Source: Telmatactis stephensoni (Eukaryota > Cnidaria > Anthozoa > Actiniaria > Isophelliidae). Taken from it: DNA of 64,000 nt. Positions 13,367 through 28,261 of the stretch are shown one piece after another. The stretch is from positions 124,001 to 188,000 of the forward strand of contig JALIZF010001424.1 of the NCBI GenBank assembly GCA_029948255.1, written 5' to 3'. The notes beneath the pieces were generated by a model, which had not been told where the DNA came from, made no database searches, and saw only the letters and a program-made list of their open reading frames with translations. The position numbers and the translations under genes are program-made. Positions within the stretch are counted from its first letter, which is position 1. Every line of letters starts with the position of its first letter.

Positions 13367-16300
13367 ATAGAGGCGAAACTTGATATTTGAAATCACTGGC
13401 GACAATCTTAGAACAAGTTTTACTGATCCAGAAAGAGAAACGAGTACTATGAAATCTGAGGAAAATGGGTTTCATGCGCGAACAGCTCGGTTCAGCTGTA
13501 CCAACTCAAGAGAAATCCTGATATATCAAAAGTTTTAAATCCTGTACACCATGCCGTACTCTGATCATCCGATGATCAGTCTTCCGCAATCGTTATCAGA
13601 CCTTTATCAAACAATCTTTGTTACATGAGCCACGAAATGTTTTATTGTACTGCATCATCCGGGTTTGACAATCGTTTTGTTTACAATAGGCTTTTAATGA
13701 ATCATGAAATACTGAGAGAAAACAGTTTAATTTAATCTGATCGATAGTGTTCTCGTTCATTAGGAGCACAACGGAAGTCCAGATCCGAGACACCGTGTGA
13801 CGCTTGATCCGGCGACTCGGTAGTTATTAACGGAACTACTTTGGCTTAACATCTGTGGGATCTGATATTTCAGTGAAGCTAGGTTCGTGGTATTTGTTAA
13901 AAAAGTGCTTCACGGAGGAAATGAGAAAACTCGACAACCATCTCAGTGCCTTGTGATAAAAAGTCCTATTCATTTCGGGACATCAGCACTGATCCCGTCG
14001 AAGCTGCGGGATAGAGCCAGAGAATTATAACAACTGACGGGTGAAACATCGCAAGAAAATACATTAATTATACATATATCGCACATTATAATATATAAAG
14101 CATAAGAGATCCATGAGTGAAAGGCATATAGAAAACACAACCGAGTGGGTTTTTGATTATGAACGTGACGTCAGCGTTTTGAAATTGCCTCAATTCCACC
14201 TGCCCACACCGGCTCACAAAATTAGAGACAGCAATTTACAATTGGAGAGCGTTGCTAAAACTGTGAATCAATTGTCCTTGTCAGGGAGACAAACGTTTTT
14301 CCACTTCGTACATCGTATTAAATAGTGAAACTTTCGTCGCTTAAACCATAGTTAATGGACCCTTAAAGCGAGCCACAAGGAAATCGTCTATTTTTAGAGA
14401 CACGGAGGGGAAAAATAATTTCAGCTGTCGTTACACAGAGAAATTTCTATAAAGCAAATTTTAGCCGACCAGAATTAATAGAGGGTTTACCTCTATTAAA
14501 ACTCTGAGCCGACTCAGCGAATTTGTTGTCTGTGTCAGCAGTGACCCGACCTAAGAAGCAGTAGTCCAAAAATAGCAAGAATACGTCATAGCAACATTTA
14601 TGCACTGAGTAAGCCGTTTTCGAGTACTTTCAAAACCGGTTAAACTGGTTGAACTTCGAAACATGCCTAAAAGCTAGCTGACTTCTTTTTTAATCTCCTT
14701 CTTCTGCTTCTTTCGTAAAAAAACACCGGCTATTTTTTTGGTCTCACTCAAGTGAGCAACAATTCTATTAATTCTGCGGGCCCCAACCCGAAATTTACGG
14801 ATACTGATCTCAAGTAATTTGATGGAGTATTACAATATCTTGTAACAAAATGACCGATAACATCGTCCTAAAACGAATCTGAATCATCATATTGGGCTGA
14901 AACTAATCAAACTGAGACAGTGCTGGAAGCTTTGGGCCTCACAAACCTTTAAAGCCTATAAAAATCCCCAAAATAAGGCTTTTATTATACACGTCTTTCT
15001 ATAGCTAGTTCATTTGTGTTCTCAGTATCGTGTTAAGCAAGTCGATAATTTTGCTAGTTTCGTTATGAAATGATTCTAAATATAAAAGTGGACAATTTTT
15101 TTAAGTTGAGTTATTTTTAGTATCGCCCTTCCAGTTATTTGATGAACTCAGCACTTGGGGCCTCGTTTTGAGGCTCGACGCGCAATGAATTTTGGGAAAT
15201 TTTAGTTCGGAGTTTGTCCAAAACAGCTTGTGAAAAGAGGTTTCTACGGAAAAATCTCTCTACATTTTGAATTTTTCTTCTCCCTAACGTTTCCCTATTC
15301 TGTGACTTTCCAAGGTAAGTTATTTTTAGGGCCAGTACTAGTGATCTGATTGCAAAGATTGCGTGTTGTCGATGGTGTTGGACTGAGACTCCTTCCCATG
15401 GTCTGGCGTAATGTATTCAGCGTGTATGGCGCCATCGGCCGAAATGTAAACTTGATTTTGCTCACCTTTTTGGATCCTCTGTGAAGTCCGATACCAGGGG
15501 TTTGTCTGTAATCGCAAAGCCTTACAACGTAGCTGGCGTTTGGTACTCGAGAAAGCATGTGCTGATGTGGTAACAGGGCCTCCTACGCCCCAATCCAAAC
15601 TGCTCGGCAAAGGGTACACTTTTCCTATTTAGCCAGGGCTGTCTTGCGAGGTACTTCTCTTAGAACGATCAAAACATCTTCGTTGGTTGCACTGTGTGAG
15701 AAAGAAAGAACTCACTATGAATTTGCTAGGGTAGCAGGTGTGAAGGAAGTGTGGAGACTGAATGATCGTAAATGTCGTGCGCTATTTAGATTTCGTGAAA
15801 ATCGACGTAATATGTCGCGCCTTTTTTCGTTGCAATGGGACAGGATGGGATTTCAGATTTTGAATTTTGATAGTCCTATCGAACAGATGTCTGATATTGT
15901 CCTAGTGGAATAAAGTGCCGATATTTTATTTTCCTGTTATTTCTTGAATGTCTCTTTGATTTAGTTTCTAGTCTAAAAAGCCAAAAATTATAATTTCTTT
16001 GGTACATAATTGTACAATTTTATCTCATAGCATAATAATATGAAAATTATCCCCTGGAAATGCGAAACTTGTCTATAGGCAAACTCTGTGGTCTTTACTT
16101 TATAACAGAATATCAGATTATCTTCAAAACCCCATTTCAAAATTAGTTTTGTAATCAAATCAAATTCTTTAATATAATAAGGAGAAGCTAGCATTAGCAA
16201 AACCTATAGTGATACCCCTTTCCCCGCCCACTTGCAGTAGAATTGTTTTTCCTTCCCAAATAGTAAAATTCTACACAAACTAAAGAAATGTTTGCTTGTA

Positions 16301-16444
16301 TCAACAGAGCCATAATGATGTTTTAACCAAATGAATGACAGGGAGATCTGATCATGTTGAGTGTCAGGACAGAGATAAAATACTCAAGGATTACCACTTA
16401 ATACAAGAGTTTACAGAAAGATACAAGATTATAAGTTGGATAAC
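13367..16444. other. Intergenic and probable 5' region of the BAHD1-like gene
   Basis: No supported exon was found. An in-frame stop lies at 16376-16378 upstream of the chosen BAHD1-like start, and an acceptor-like TTTACAG ends at 16416, so a 5' non-coding or short coding exon may lie here. Confidence 0.4.
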
Positions 16445-19400
16445 ATGGAAATGACCAAAAGGAAATCTAGGAACTCCAGGTCTAGGATAGAGAACAGCAA
16501 TAATTATGATATTGAAATTACTGAAAATAAAGAGCCCAAAAGAAGAGGGAGAGCAAGAATGCCTAGTTCATTGTTAGGCCGACTTGCAGCAACACCTGGG
16601 TTTGTAGACAAGCCCAGTGTGGAGGTAGAGGGGGACTCTCTTGCACGAAGACGAACACCAAGAATGGCCAGTCTCAATGCAGCTGCAAAGGTTAATTTGT
16701 TCTTTGAGCCATCTAGTCCTCTAGCTGGTCGTTCTATGAATGAGATACATCATTCTGCTCGTAGGAAGAGTTCCTTGGAAAGAGAAATTGAAGATGGATT
16801 TCGAAATGGAAATACAATATTGGATGATGATGATGATGATGATGAAGATGATGACTTGTTTGAAACTAATGATGAATACATATCTCAAATATCATCCACA
16901 TCTGATGGTCAGTTTAAAAGAGAACTGGAATTTCCAAAAGAGAATAAATTTAGGACAAACTCTAAGGAATGTCACTTTACCAATGGGAATTCACTTGACC
17001 CAAAGCTTGGACAGAAGCGTAAACTGGAGGCAGATTCAACTTCAGAGGGAGTGAAAAGAGGCCGGAAGAAATTCGACATAAATAACATGCTGTTTGAAAG
17101 GGAGCAACAACTTGAAATGGAATGTGACACAACTACAGATACTTGCTATAAAACAATGGTAGATGCTTGTATCCAGGTTGACCTTCCACGACCCACACCA
17201 ATCAAGCATATCAGAGTCTTATCTGTTCCCATAAAAGGCCAAATTTATACTTCATCAGGTTCTATTCCTTTCACCAAAAGTCATTTAGTCACACCTGGGC
17301 CACCTGCTCGGCCACCTATTGAACACACATTAAGCAAGACTGCATCGAGTAAGCGCACTGCCAGTTTAAATGCCCAAGCAATGCTCAATGCAATGATGTC
17401 CAAAGATGGACCTTTACATAAACTCAAAAGTGCAGGAGATATTTTAGTGCATCGTGCAAAATATAAAAAGTCCAAAGAAAATATGTCAGCAAAACTTTCC
17501 AAAGAATCTCTGACCCTCACACCTCTGCGCATTCCAAAAATAAATTTTGCTGCTACATCAACTTCAAATTTTAGCCTGGGACGTCATAGACCTGCAGGTA
17601 ATCCAATCAAAAATATTTATCTGAAGAACTTGAACATGCAATTAGAAAAGCTGCATGCTGAACGATCAAGAGAGCCAAGAAAACACAAGGTAAAAACCTA
17701 TAACCTGAATGAGAATATAGATCCCTTGAACTGACATCTTGTAACCCATAGCAATGGTCTTGGTGGTCATGTTGTTGGACAACTTGAACCACAACCTGGG
17801 TGTTGAGGGATTTTCTCAATGATTGATTCTGTGAATGTTGTATAATTTACAGAGAACAAATGGCTGGACGTATCATGGAGAACCACTGGATAAACCTTAC
17901 TGTTATGTAAGTTATCCCTATACTCGCTAAAATGACAATGATTGATAATACCTAATAGATAATTAATAAAATTATGATTTATTGTCAAAATGTTGTCAAA
18001 AGCTATTGTAGATTCAGATTGTCACTAGAAAGAATCCAAATTTATTTTATAGTAAGGTCTAGTTCATACTCCATTATAGCCATGTGCCATACCAAATTGT
18101 TGCAATGAGATAATGTCATAGTAAATTCAACTGCTAGAAACAAATTTGGAATTAGTGGTTTGATTTAGAATGACCAATGCATCCAGCACAAGAGCCAGCT
18201 GAATAATAGGGTTTGACTAGGTTTTGAATTGAGAACGGAACATGAAAGGTACAATGTCTAAACTAGGCTAAACTACAGATCCATATCAGTTCCTAATTTT
18301 TTGTAAATTTTAGGATGACAAGATTGTGATACGTCACTACTACAGTGGTATTCAGCGAGGTGATGAAATCATCAATGTTAGGGACTCTGTACTTCTAAAA
18401 GCTGGCACAAGAAGAAAAGACCAGCCATTTGTTGCCAGAGTTTCTGGTCTTTGGGAGGAACATGATGGTATGTTAGTTTTCTTATAAAAATATTATTTCT
18501 TTTTCACTGTAAGTTTTAATTTTACCCTATGGTCAGCTTGTTACTGTAGTGTTAAAAATACAAAGAACATCTGGATACATTGAGCTTTCTGTCAATCTAT
18601 ATTGAAATGTCTAGACTTCTAATGATTAATTATTTGCAGCCTCATAAATATGTAGATATTGAAGTAATTAATCTGCAAATTTTTAAAGTGAAGTATTTTA
18701 AGAAGAAATTTAAATGCATTTGTAATGAATTTGCTATTTTAACTGAATTTTGTCATCAGCATGCTGTTTCAAAGCTACATTCATAATTTTTGTGTGTGCT
18801 CTGTTGTGTTTATGATAGTGCAAAACTTTAAAATTAATATATTTCCAGTAGTATGGGACCTCTAACAGCCCTCTATTAAGCTGTCACACTTCATACATGT
18901 AAAGTGGCCACATTTCAAAGTCCAAAATATTTGCTCACAGAAAGTCTGTACATGAAATCTCTATTAATTAGCCATGGACACCTTAACTTAACAGTCTTTG
19001 TAATTTTGAGAATGACCAGTCTTCCTGTTGGCAGAATCTCCTTTTCTTCCCAAACAAAGAAGTAAAGGAGACTTTCAACAAGGAGGAACCAGTTAAAAAA
19101 TATAAATTATGTAAAACCTGTAATATTTAAAATTTGCACTCATTTTCAGTTTTTTATTTATTTAATTGTTTGTGCTTATAATATTGACAGAGACTAGTGA
19201 GTGGACTATTTAGGGCTTTTTTGGTGTATAAAAATACAACAAGGGATGAATGAAAATTTGTAACATCGTATGAAAAGAGAGAGAATACTTACATGTAAGT
19301 GAGTTATCTCTCTTTTTATACAGTGTTACAAATTTCCATTCATCCTTTCCTATAATATTGCATTATACAATGGGTTCATTAAGGGCTGGCCACCAGACAA

Positions 19401-21344
19401 ATTGACCGGTTGTGAACACAACTTTTCTAGGTTTTGCCTGACTGTCTTGAGAAACTCAAACCAGCTTCTGATTATAAATATCTTTGGTCTTGTGTAGGTG
19501 TCATAGCCAGAAGCCTTCCAGTTTAAAATCTTAATGAACCCCCAAAGTCCTTTTTATTTGACTTTCTAAGGCCATTCTGGTTGTTGTATGAAGATCTGTG
19601 TTCACAAACAGAAGTGTCAATTTCTATTTTCTTTGAAACACAGATCTACTTTGTACAATAGTGAACTCACTCAGGGACACTGTGATTGCTTTAGCCACAT
19701 GCAGTGAATATTCTCAGTCAATCTCTGTTAAGAGGCCACCTCTATAAAATGGCCACTTTTAATGTCCCAAGGGTGGTCATTATAATTACGGTATATATAA
19801 AGGTTCCACCAGTAATACACACATGAGTTTCATCATTTCAAAATATATGTACTTATTGACTGAGTGGGAGGAATTGCTTGAGGTCCATATAGAATGAACG
19901 AGAGCCAAATATTTTCCCATCCAGCCTGACCTAACTCAGTCAATAAGCATTTTATCATATGGATCTTTTTGATAATTTTATTTATAGTTTGGGAAGCACA
20001 CATGGGTGTGAGTTCAGGTACATTTTTAAAATTCTATATGCACCTCAAGCCGTTCCTCCCACTCAGTCAATAAGTACATATATTTTAAAATGATGAAACT
20101 CATTTAAGAAGCAAGGATGACACAGTTGGTTAGTGCACGGCCTTCAGTGCAAGAGGTCCAGAGTTCGATCCCTGGATCTCACATCCTTGTTTCAACTTCT
20201 TTCCTTTCTGTGTAGCTTTAAGTAGCTTTAAACACCCTTAAAAAAATGGAGCACTGATGGAGAGAGGGGAGTAAAATGAGCGCACGGTTGACCTCAAGTT
20301 TATCAGTTACTCAAATTACTGTCACAAGTTATTGACGTAAAATATTGTCGCTTTACTTTACTTTACTTTATTAGCAGCACAAAACCAGCATTCATTTTGA
20401 GCTTATTTGCCTTGGCGCTTGATGCTTTGAACCTTGACAACAATTTTTGAAATAAGTGTATATTGACAGTGGTCAGAGTTTTCAGCTTTGAGCTGTAAGA
20501 GCATGTGTGGGGCCAAATACATGTCATATGATAAATAAGAGTAAGCTAGTACATGTATTCATGGTCTTCTTAAAAAAGTGACTGAGTTGCAATGTCAAAA
20601 CAGAGGTGTGTTCACCACCAGACAATGTAATCAGTCCTAAACATTTCCTGACATGGAGGTCCTTTTTCCTGTTTTAGGGCCAAATGCTGGGGAAATGATG
20701 ATGAGTGTATTCTGGTACTACAGACCAGAGCAAACAGAAGTTGGAAGAATGCCACATATTCATGGAGAGGTCTGTATAAACAGCCCTGAGGTTGATAACC
20801 CTTAGCATTTTATATAACACTTTTTTTGTCTGATTGCTGGTGATGTTATGTCTTGTAGATGGAAGTGATGGTATCAAGGCATAAAGATGATAACAGTGTG
20901 GCTTGTATTGTTGATAAATGCTATGTTTTGACTTATCCTGAGTACTGCAGGTATGTGCTGTTGTCTATCATAAAGATATCAGCTCTATTTTCCCCATCCA
21001 AGTAGTCATTTAATTTACAGATAAGGCCCAAAAGTGGGTAATATCTCCAATGTTCTTGATTTCCCAAGGAAACAACAGGATCCTTGGTATAAGCTGGCAG
21101 CATGCTGTACATGCATTTATTTTATATTATGCATGGTCAGCAATAACTCTGTTTCTTGTATTGTAGATATCGAGCAAGGAACAGACTATTCCAGGAGTCG
21201 AGAAGTGTTCCTTTGTCTCCTGTTCCACCTGGAGAATCGACCAAACCTGGCTCAGTCCCTCCCTCTAACACTGACCCCTCTCTTGTCTTCTTTTGCCGCC
21301 AAGTATATGACCACAGAATGGGCAAGATTATCAAGAATCCCTAA
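16445..21344 (+). CDS. BAHD1: BAH domain-containing protein 1-like chromatin reader (6 exons, about 604 aa)
   Basis: Coding exons are 16445-17689, 17853-17906, 18314-18467, 20678-20769, 20859-20950 and 21167-21344; all junctions are GT-AG and phases agree. The large first exon encodes a disordered basic region with NLS-like clusters ([10 protein letters not shown] at about 5, KRRGR at about 35, KRGRKK at about 205) and an acidic D/E run near residue 126. Exons 3-5 encode the BAH domain from about residue 436, with [47 protein letters not shown]-type and [14 protein letters not shown] motifs arranged as in BAHD1. BAHD1-family BAH domains bind H3K27me3 and act in heterochromatin silencing. It is shorter than the vertebrate protein (about 780 aa), mainly in the N-terminal half. 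The first ATG in frame was chosen; an extra upstream exon is possible. Intron 3 carries three repeats. Confidence 0.92.
19241..19348. mobile_element. Hairpin MITE in BAHD1-like intron 3
   Basis: The ends AAGGGATGAATGAAAATTTG and the reverse complement of CAAATTTCCATTCATCCTTT match with few differences. The arms continue through GTAACA and the GAGAGA/TCTCTC centre. Non-coding. Confidence 0.75.
19823..20103. mobile_element. Foldback element with arms about 75 bp in BAHD1-like intron 3
   Basis: The left arm from ATGAGTTTCATCATTTCAAA through TTGACTGAGTGGGAGGAA to GCTTGAGGT recurs inverted at 20030-20103 with only a few changes. The spacer is AT-rich and non-coding. Confidence 0.85.
20112..20189 (+). 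repeat. tRNA-like sequence
   Basis: It starts GGATGACACAGTTGGTTAGT (A box) and has GAGTTCGATCC (B box) 35-40 bases on, closing with an 8-bp stem CAAGGATG/CATCCTTG. Length and box spacing suit a tRNA, but the D and anticodon stems are weak. It abuts the foldback element at 20103. It is more likely a SINE head or tRNA relic than a working tRNA. Confidence 0.5.
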
Positions 21345-22784
21345 ATATCTGTCCACGTTATTATATTGGTTGTGCATATCCTGTGAAGCAGTTCAAAGCT
21401 GTGCTCTAACAAAATTGAGACCAAATGTTAGTCACTCATTGCTAGAGCACAGCCTTGTAGTTAGCACACCAATAGACACCACCAGAATTTATTTCTATTT
21501 TCTTCTTTTGAGTCTTTTTATCTAGACCACTTGTTTCACAGGTTCTGTAAATTCACTCTGCTAAGCTAGCATTATACGTAATAAGGTCAAGTTATTTTGG
21601 ACTTAAAAGTTAAATTTCTATATCATGTTCAGTTTATTCAGGTAGTTCATGATACAGTGGTTTTACTTGGTGAGTTTTTCACTGTTTCAAGTGAGCAAAG
21701 GCCATTGTTTTTCTAGACGCAATTATGAGTACCACTGTTTCCTTTGGAACGGGAAAATACTAACTGTTCCGTGTTTGACATTTGTGGCCAGTAATCTGTG
21801 ACAAAGTGCATTTAGGTTATGAAAGTAAAAATACGTGCTTGATTTACAAATGTGAAATATGCGAGCATTAGCAACTTTTGTTCTACTTAACCGACTCTGA
21901 AGTGGAAGTGCTTGAAATTGAACAATGGCCTTTCATTTTTAGATACGAGACGACAATTTACTGTCAAATAGACACCAACTAGAAATGGTTCCAGTTTCTG
22001 CTGTGTTACGGTAAAAATTCTTAGTGTTAAGACTAAATTTTCTATGTTTTGCGACAGTTATACTGTGGTTTATTGCGTACTGTCGCTTTTCTTGGCGTAA
22101 TTTTCTAGACCAAAATTATATAAAATATAGTTAAATAATTTGACGGTTATGTCTAATTTAATTTCCTTGTTTCCGTCTAGAAAAAAACATTTACTAGAAA
22201 CATAAAATTTGTTTCCAAAGTATCATCAATTTAGATTAAAAATTTTCGTCAAAACTCGTTTTGCTAAGATGGCGGCATCTTGGTGATCCTGGCCTCTGAT
22301 ACGGCTTTGACAAGACCAAAGTGGACAACTCAGCTGGGTCTATGATTCAATTTAGATAACGAAAATATTTTTTGTGGACAAATTTCACGTCTTACGTCCC
22401 TATTTTTATCGTGTATCCCTTAGAGTAACAGATATAAAATACTTAAATAATCGTTTTAGAGAGAAAGTTTGTTTTTGTGAATAAAAATATGAGTTAATGA
22501 ATGAAATGGGAAAGTACTTTTCCTTTGCAGTTTTTAGGAAACAATTGGTTGTACATTTTCTACTTTCTAGGTGTACATTGTTTATAAGGAGTGGGTATTC
22601 TCAATAAAACCTTAAATTTTATTACAGTGTGGATTATTTTTTTGTCACTTAAAAGTTGCTAGAAGACCCGGGCTAGAAGACTTAGTGAAGTATCAACCTA
22701 GGATTTAATCTCAACTAGAAAACAATTTTAGCCCTGGTGTGCAATGTGTACATCAAAATTCTTTTAACCGAGTGTACACAAGAC
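21345..22784. other. BAHD1-like 3' UTR and intergenic DNA
   Basis: The stretch after the stop codon is AT-rich with no further exon. A poly(A) signal AATAAA lies at 22603-22608, which would give a 3' UTR of about 1.27 kb; earlier polyadenylation cannot be excluded. Confidence 0.4.
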
Positions 22785-22945
22785 TAGTTGAGACAGCAGA
22801 AAGGATCACGTGACCTGTTTTCGCCCCTGGCATTGAGCACTTGGCGTTTTAATGCAAAGGTGCCTTTTCACCAGAACCAACCGCAACGCCAGACGCGCAG
22901 AGGGGTCGCGTGAGGGATCCTCTGCCGTCTCCCGTCCAACCAAGT
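22785..22945. mobile_element. Foldback element carrying GATCACGTGACC, copy 2 (degenerate)
   Basis: AAAGGATCACGTGACCTG at about 22800 and a weakly matching inverted partner (GGGTCGCGTGAGGGATCCTC, about 22902) flank a centre with GGCGTTTTAATG and AACGCCAGACGCG. It resembles copies 1 and 3 but is shorter and eroded. Confidence 0.45.
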
Positions 22946-23304
22946 AAAAGCGCTTAGGGAAGGCAACCTAACTTCTCAGAACACCACCCAAATATTAGAC
23001 CATATTACAGCCGACTGACTCCTCACGTTCTTGTAGGCAGACAGTTCCACTTATGGACACCTTTCCAAAACTCCGTTTTTCATTCCCCTTAGCAGTGAAT
23101 GGTAAAGACTGCATCTAGGCATGTATGAATGAATAAGTGACAAAACCGACGAGAACATGTGCACCTATGATACCAAGCCAACCATTTTCAGTGCGGTAAC
23201 TCGAGACAAGAAGACTAGCGGGACAGTACTGCAAACAGCAATGTTTTTACTGGAAACCCTAAACACGGTGACCCACCACCGATCATTTTACTAAGAGAAC
23301 TTAA

Positions 23305-23595
23305 GGTTCACGTAAACGGGAAACGGCAAAGAGGATCACGTGACCTGCTTTATTCGTGCCTGCCGTTGAACCTTTAGGTTGGCACTTGAGCGTAACTTTC
23401 GCGTTTACGTCAAACGCGAACTGACTCACCTTCACGTTAAAACGATAACGCCAGACGCGAAAAAAGCTGGTCACATGATTGGATAGGTGATAACCCCACG
23501 TGGAGTTATCACCTATCCATTCAATTTATATGTATCTTTACCATTTCTAGGTTACATGATCCTTTCTGCCGTTTCCCGCGTACGTGAAACTTAAG
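23305..23595. mobile_element. Foldback element carrying GATCACGTGACC, copy 3, with an insertion in its right arm
   Basis: The left arm reads TTCACGTAAACGGGAAACGG then GAGGATCACGTGACCTGC. The right arm, reversed, reads TTTCACGTACGCGGGAAACG and GGATCATGTAACC. The right arm is interrupted from about 23480 to 23560 by extra sequence flanked by GGTCACATGAT and GGTTACATGAT. The insert starts with a 42-bp palindrome. Confidence 0.65.
23481..23522. repeat. 42-bp palindrome inside the CACGTG foldback
   Basis: TGGATAGGTGATAAC and GTTATCACCTATCCA are perfect inverses around CCCACGTGGA-type sequence, so the unit is symmetrical about CCACGTGG with one mismatched pair. The flanking ATCACCT core also resembles a transposon end. 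Confidence 0.8.
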
Positions 23596-24026
23596 CTATT
23601 GAAATGATCTTCACATTCAATTTTGGGCAAAGGTTGCTCCCCTTGATTTCGCATGGGACAAAGGCCGGACTGAACGAAAGGACCGTTGTTACGCCAGTTG
23701 TCTCCGGCGGTGAGCTCTTAACCCACTCTCTCAGTTAGTGCTCCGTTTGAGGGTAGGACAATTAAAACTACGCAGAATGGAAGGAAGTCGAAACGCGGTA
23801 GAATGCCACGTACTAGTCATCTTAGTTGCAATATAGAGGCGTGCAATATTCAATGTTGCAGCGAAAAGGTCACACTTGAATTTTCTGCAAGAAATTTATC
23901 GTTGCAGGCGTTGCTGCACAGACATGATAAACTCGGCAATTTCGCTCTCGCAACAAAACATTGTCAGCGCGAGAAAAAATTGCAGCGTGTATCAACAGCT
24001 TTCATCCGATGCCAACAACCAAATAA

Positions 24027-24370
24027 AGGCGCTGTTACACTGTGCAATTTTCTCAGCAACTTGTCTCGCAACGTTGCGAAACAAGTTGCTGGAGGATTGC
24101 ACAGTGTAACAGGGGTTGTCTCGCAATTTTTTTTGTTGCGCGTAGCGTTGCATGAAGTAGAACTCAGGTCTACTTTTCGCAACGCATTGCAGCAACTTGC
24201 AATGCCATTGCACAGTGTATCACCCCTCCAGCAACTTTCTTCGCCATTTTTGAGGCACGTTTTCTCAATTTCTCATTTCGCTCTGAGGAGCCATCTTGAA
24301 TCTCGCTCCCAGCTTGCCATCCAAAAATATTGCAAGTTGCTGGGGAAAATTGCACAGTGTAACAGCGCCT
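24027..24370. mobile_element. MITE with AGGCGCTGTTACACTGTGCA ends and TAA target duplication
   Basis: The terminal inverted repeats are about 26 bp (AGGCGCTGTTACACTGTGCA...; the right end is its inverse). TAA lies at 24024-24026 and 24371-24373. The interior holds several further copies of GCACAGTGTAAC and GCAACTTG-type pieces in both orientations. Reading frames across it on both strands are products of this repeat structure. TIR style and TSD point to a PIF/Harbinger-type element. Confidence 0.85.
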
Positions 24371-24531
24371 TAACGCCTTAAATTTGAACATGAGTGTATT
24401 TTAAAAACTTTGACCGTCCCACTTTTACAGGAAACCAACCAAATTGACTTCTTGCAAACAAAATGTTTATGAATTACAAACGTATCAGTTTTCATTAACA
24501 GCTACTTATATAACAATTTACAATAGTATAT

Positions 24532-24537
24532 TTTATT
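24532..24537 (-). terminator. Candidate poly(A) signal for Sec61 beta
   Basis: TTTATT on the plus strand is AATAAA on the minus strand, about 205 bases after the Sec61 beta stop codon. Confidence 0.4.
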
Positions 24538-24742
24538 TGATATTTACTATTACATTCACATTGTTCAGGTAAAATGTCCGTTGAGCTGTTGAACGTCAGA
24601 AATGGTACAAAAATGCTTGTTGGTCTGTAAAGTTGTCTGAGTATTGACTGAAAACTACAAATTGCTCAAGCAACTGCTGAAGCAGCAATGGTAGATTTGC
24701 AATTGTGTCTTGTAGAGTAATTTAGTTTAAAAAGAAGTCAGC

Positions 24743-27462
<2,720 letters not shown>

Positions 27463-28154
27463 TATTACTGACGTGTTCTTTAGAATCACAAAGAGGAAAG
27501 GACGTGTGACGTCATGGGTTTACATGTCTCGCTTCCCGTCATGCCATGCGGTCGTATCCTTACCAGTCTACTCCGTTACAAATTACCACAGGTAAACAGC
27601 TTATGAAAAGTTGGTTATCAAGTCATGTTACGCCTCAAAACGAGGTTGGACTTGAAGCTTTCAATACAGTTGTCAAGGAAGCTTAACCTTGACTTGAAAC
27701 CGTTATGTGTGCATCCGCTTGTCTCTGTCTTTCTTTCTGTTGTGATTGACTTCTTAAGTTATTTTTTCTCTGATTTTTCTTGTTTTTTTCTTGTTTTTTT
27801 TCTTCCCTCCTTTTTTGCCATCGATCCATGCTAAGATAAGCAAAGCACTGATCTATTCTTCATTTATTTTTAAGGTATATATTAGAAACAAAACTAAACT
27901 AAGCCCAAACGTATTAAAATGCATATTTATCAGGCCAAACTCACACAGAACTTATTTTCATATATTTTCTAAGTTGATTCCCATGCATCAGTGATTGGCT
28001 GAGTTACTGAATGATAAATAAGTACAGTTAACCCAGCATTGACCTTACCAGAACCAATCAACATGCATTTTATTCAGTTTCCCATGGAAATGCCCCGCCG
28101 CGCATCAACTGCTTCCTATAAGTTGATGGGAAAAAAATCATTACTACGTCACAG

Positions 28155-28160
28155 TATAAA
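28155..28160 (+). promoter_or_regulatory. TATA box of the CAP-N gene
   Basis: TATAAA within CACAGTATAAAACAC lies 102 bases before the ATG at 28262, a normal distance for a core promoter with a 5' UTR of about 70-80 bases. Confidence 0.6.
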
Positions 28161-28261
28161 ACACTTAGTTACCAATACATTCACTGTCGATAAGTTGAAG
28201 AAGTAGTTAACATTCCATATAGTTAAATACGAAGGAGCCGGCAGCGTTTATACTTTCTAAA

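Noticed and set aside
14113..14325. 70-codon plus-strand frame upstream of the BAHD1-like gene
   Set aside because: No recognisable domain and no splice link to the gene.
15295..15913. Overlapping 87-93-codon minus frames and an 89-codon plus frame
   Set aside because: No start context, splice sites or domain pattern; frames overlap on both strands, as expected by chance.
20112..20189. Functional tRNA gene
   Set aside because: Boxes are present but D and anticodon stems do not pair well; the same doubt applies to the units at 3103, 45178 and 63342.
21034..21525. 163-codon plus frame overlapping the last BAHD1-like exon
   Set aside because: It runs through an intron and the exon in a different phase; the BAH-linked phase is the conserved one.
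23803..24391. 192-codon plus frame and antisense frames near 24 kb
   Set aside because: They are readings of the TAA-flanked MITE, whose repeated GCAACTTG pieces give similar peptides on both strands.
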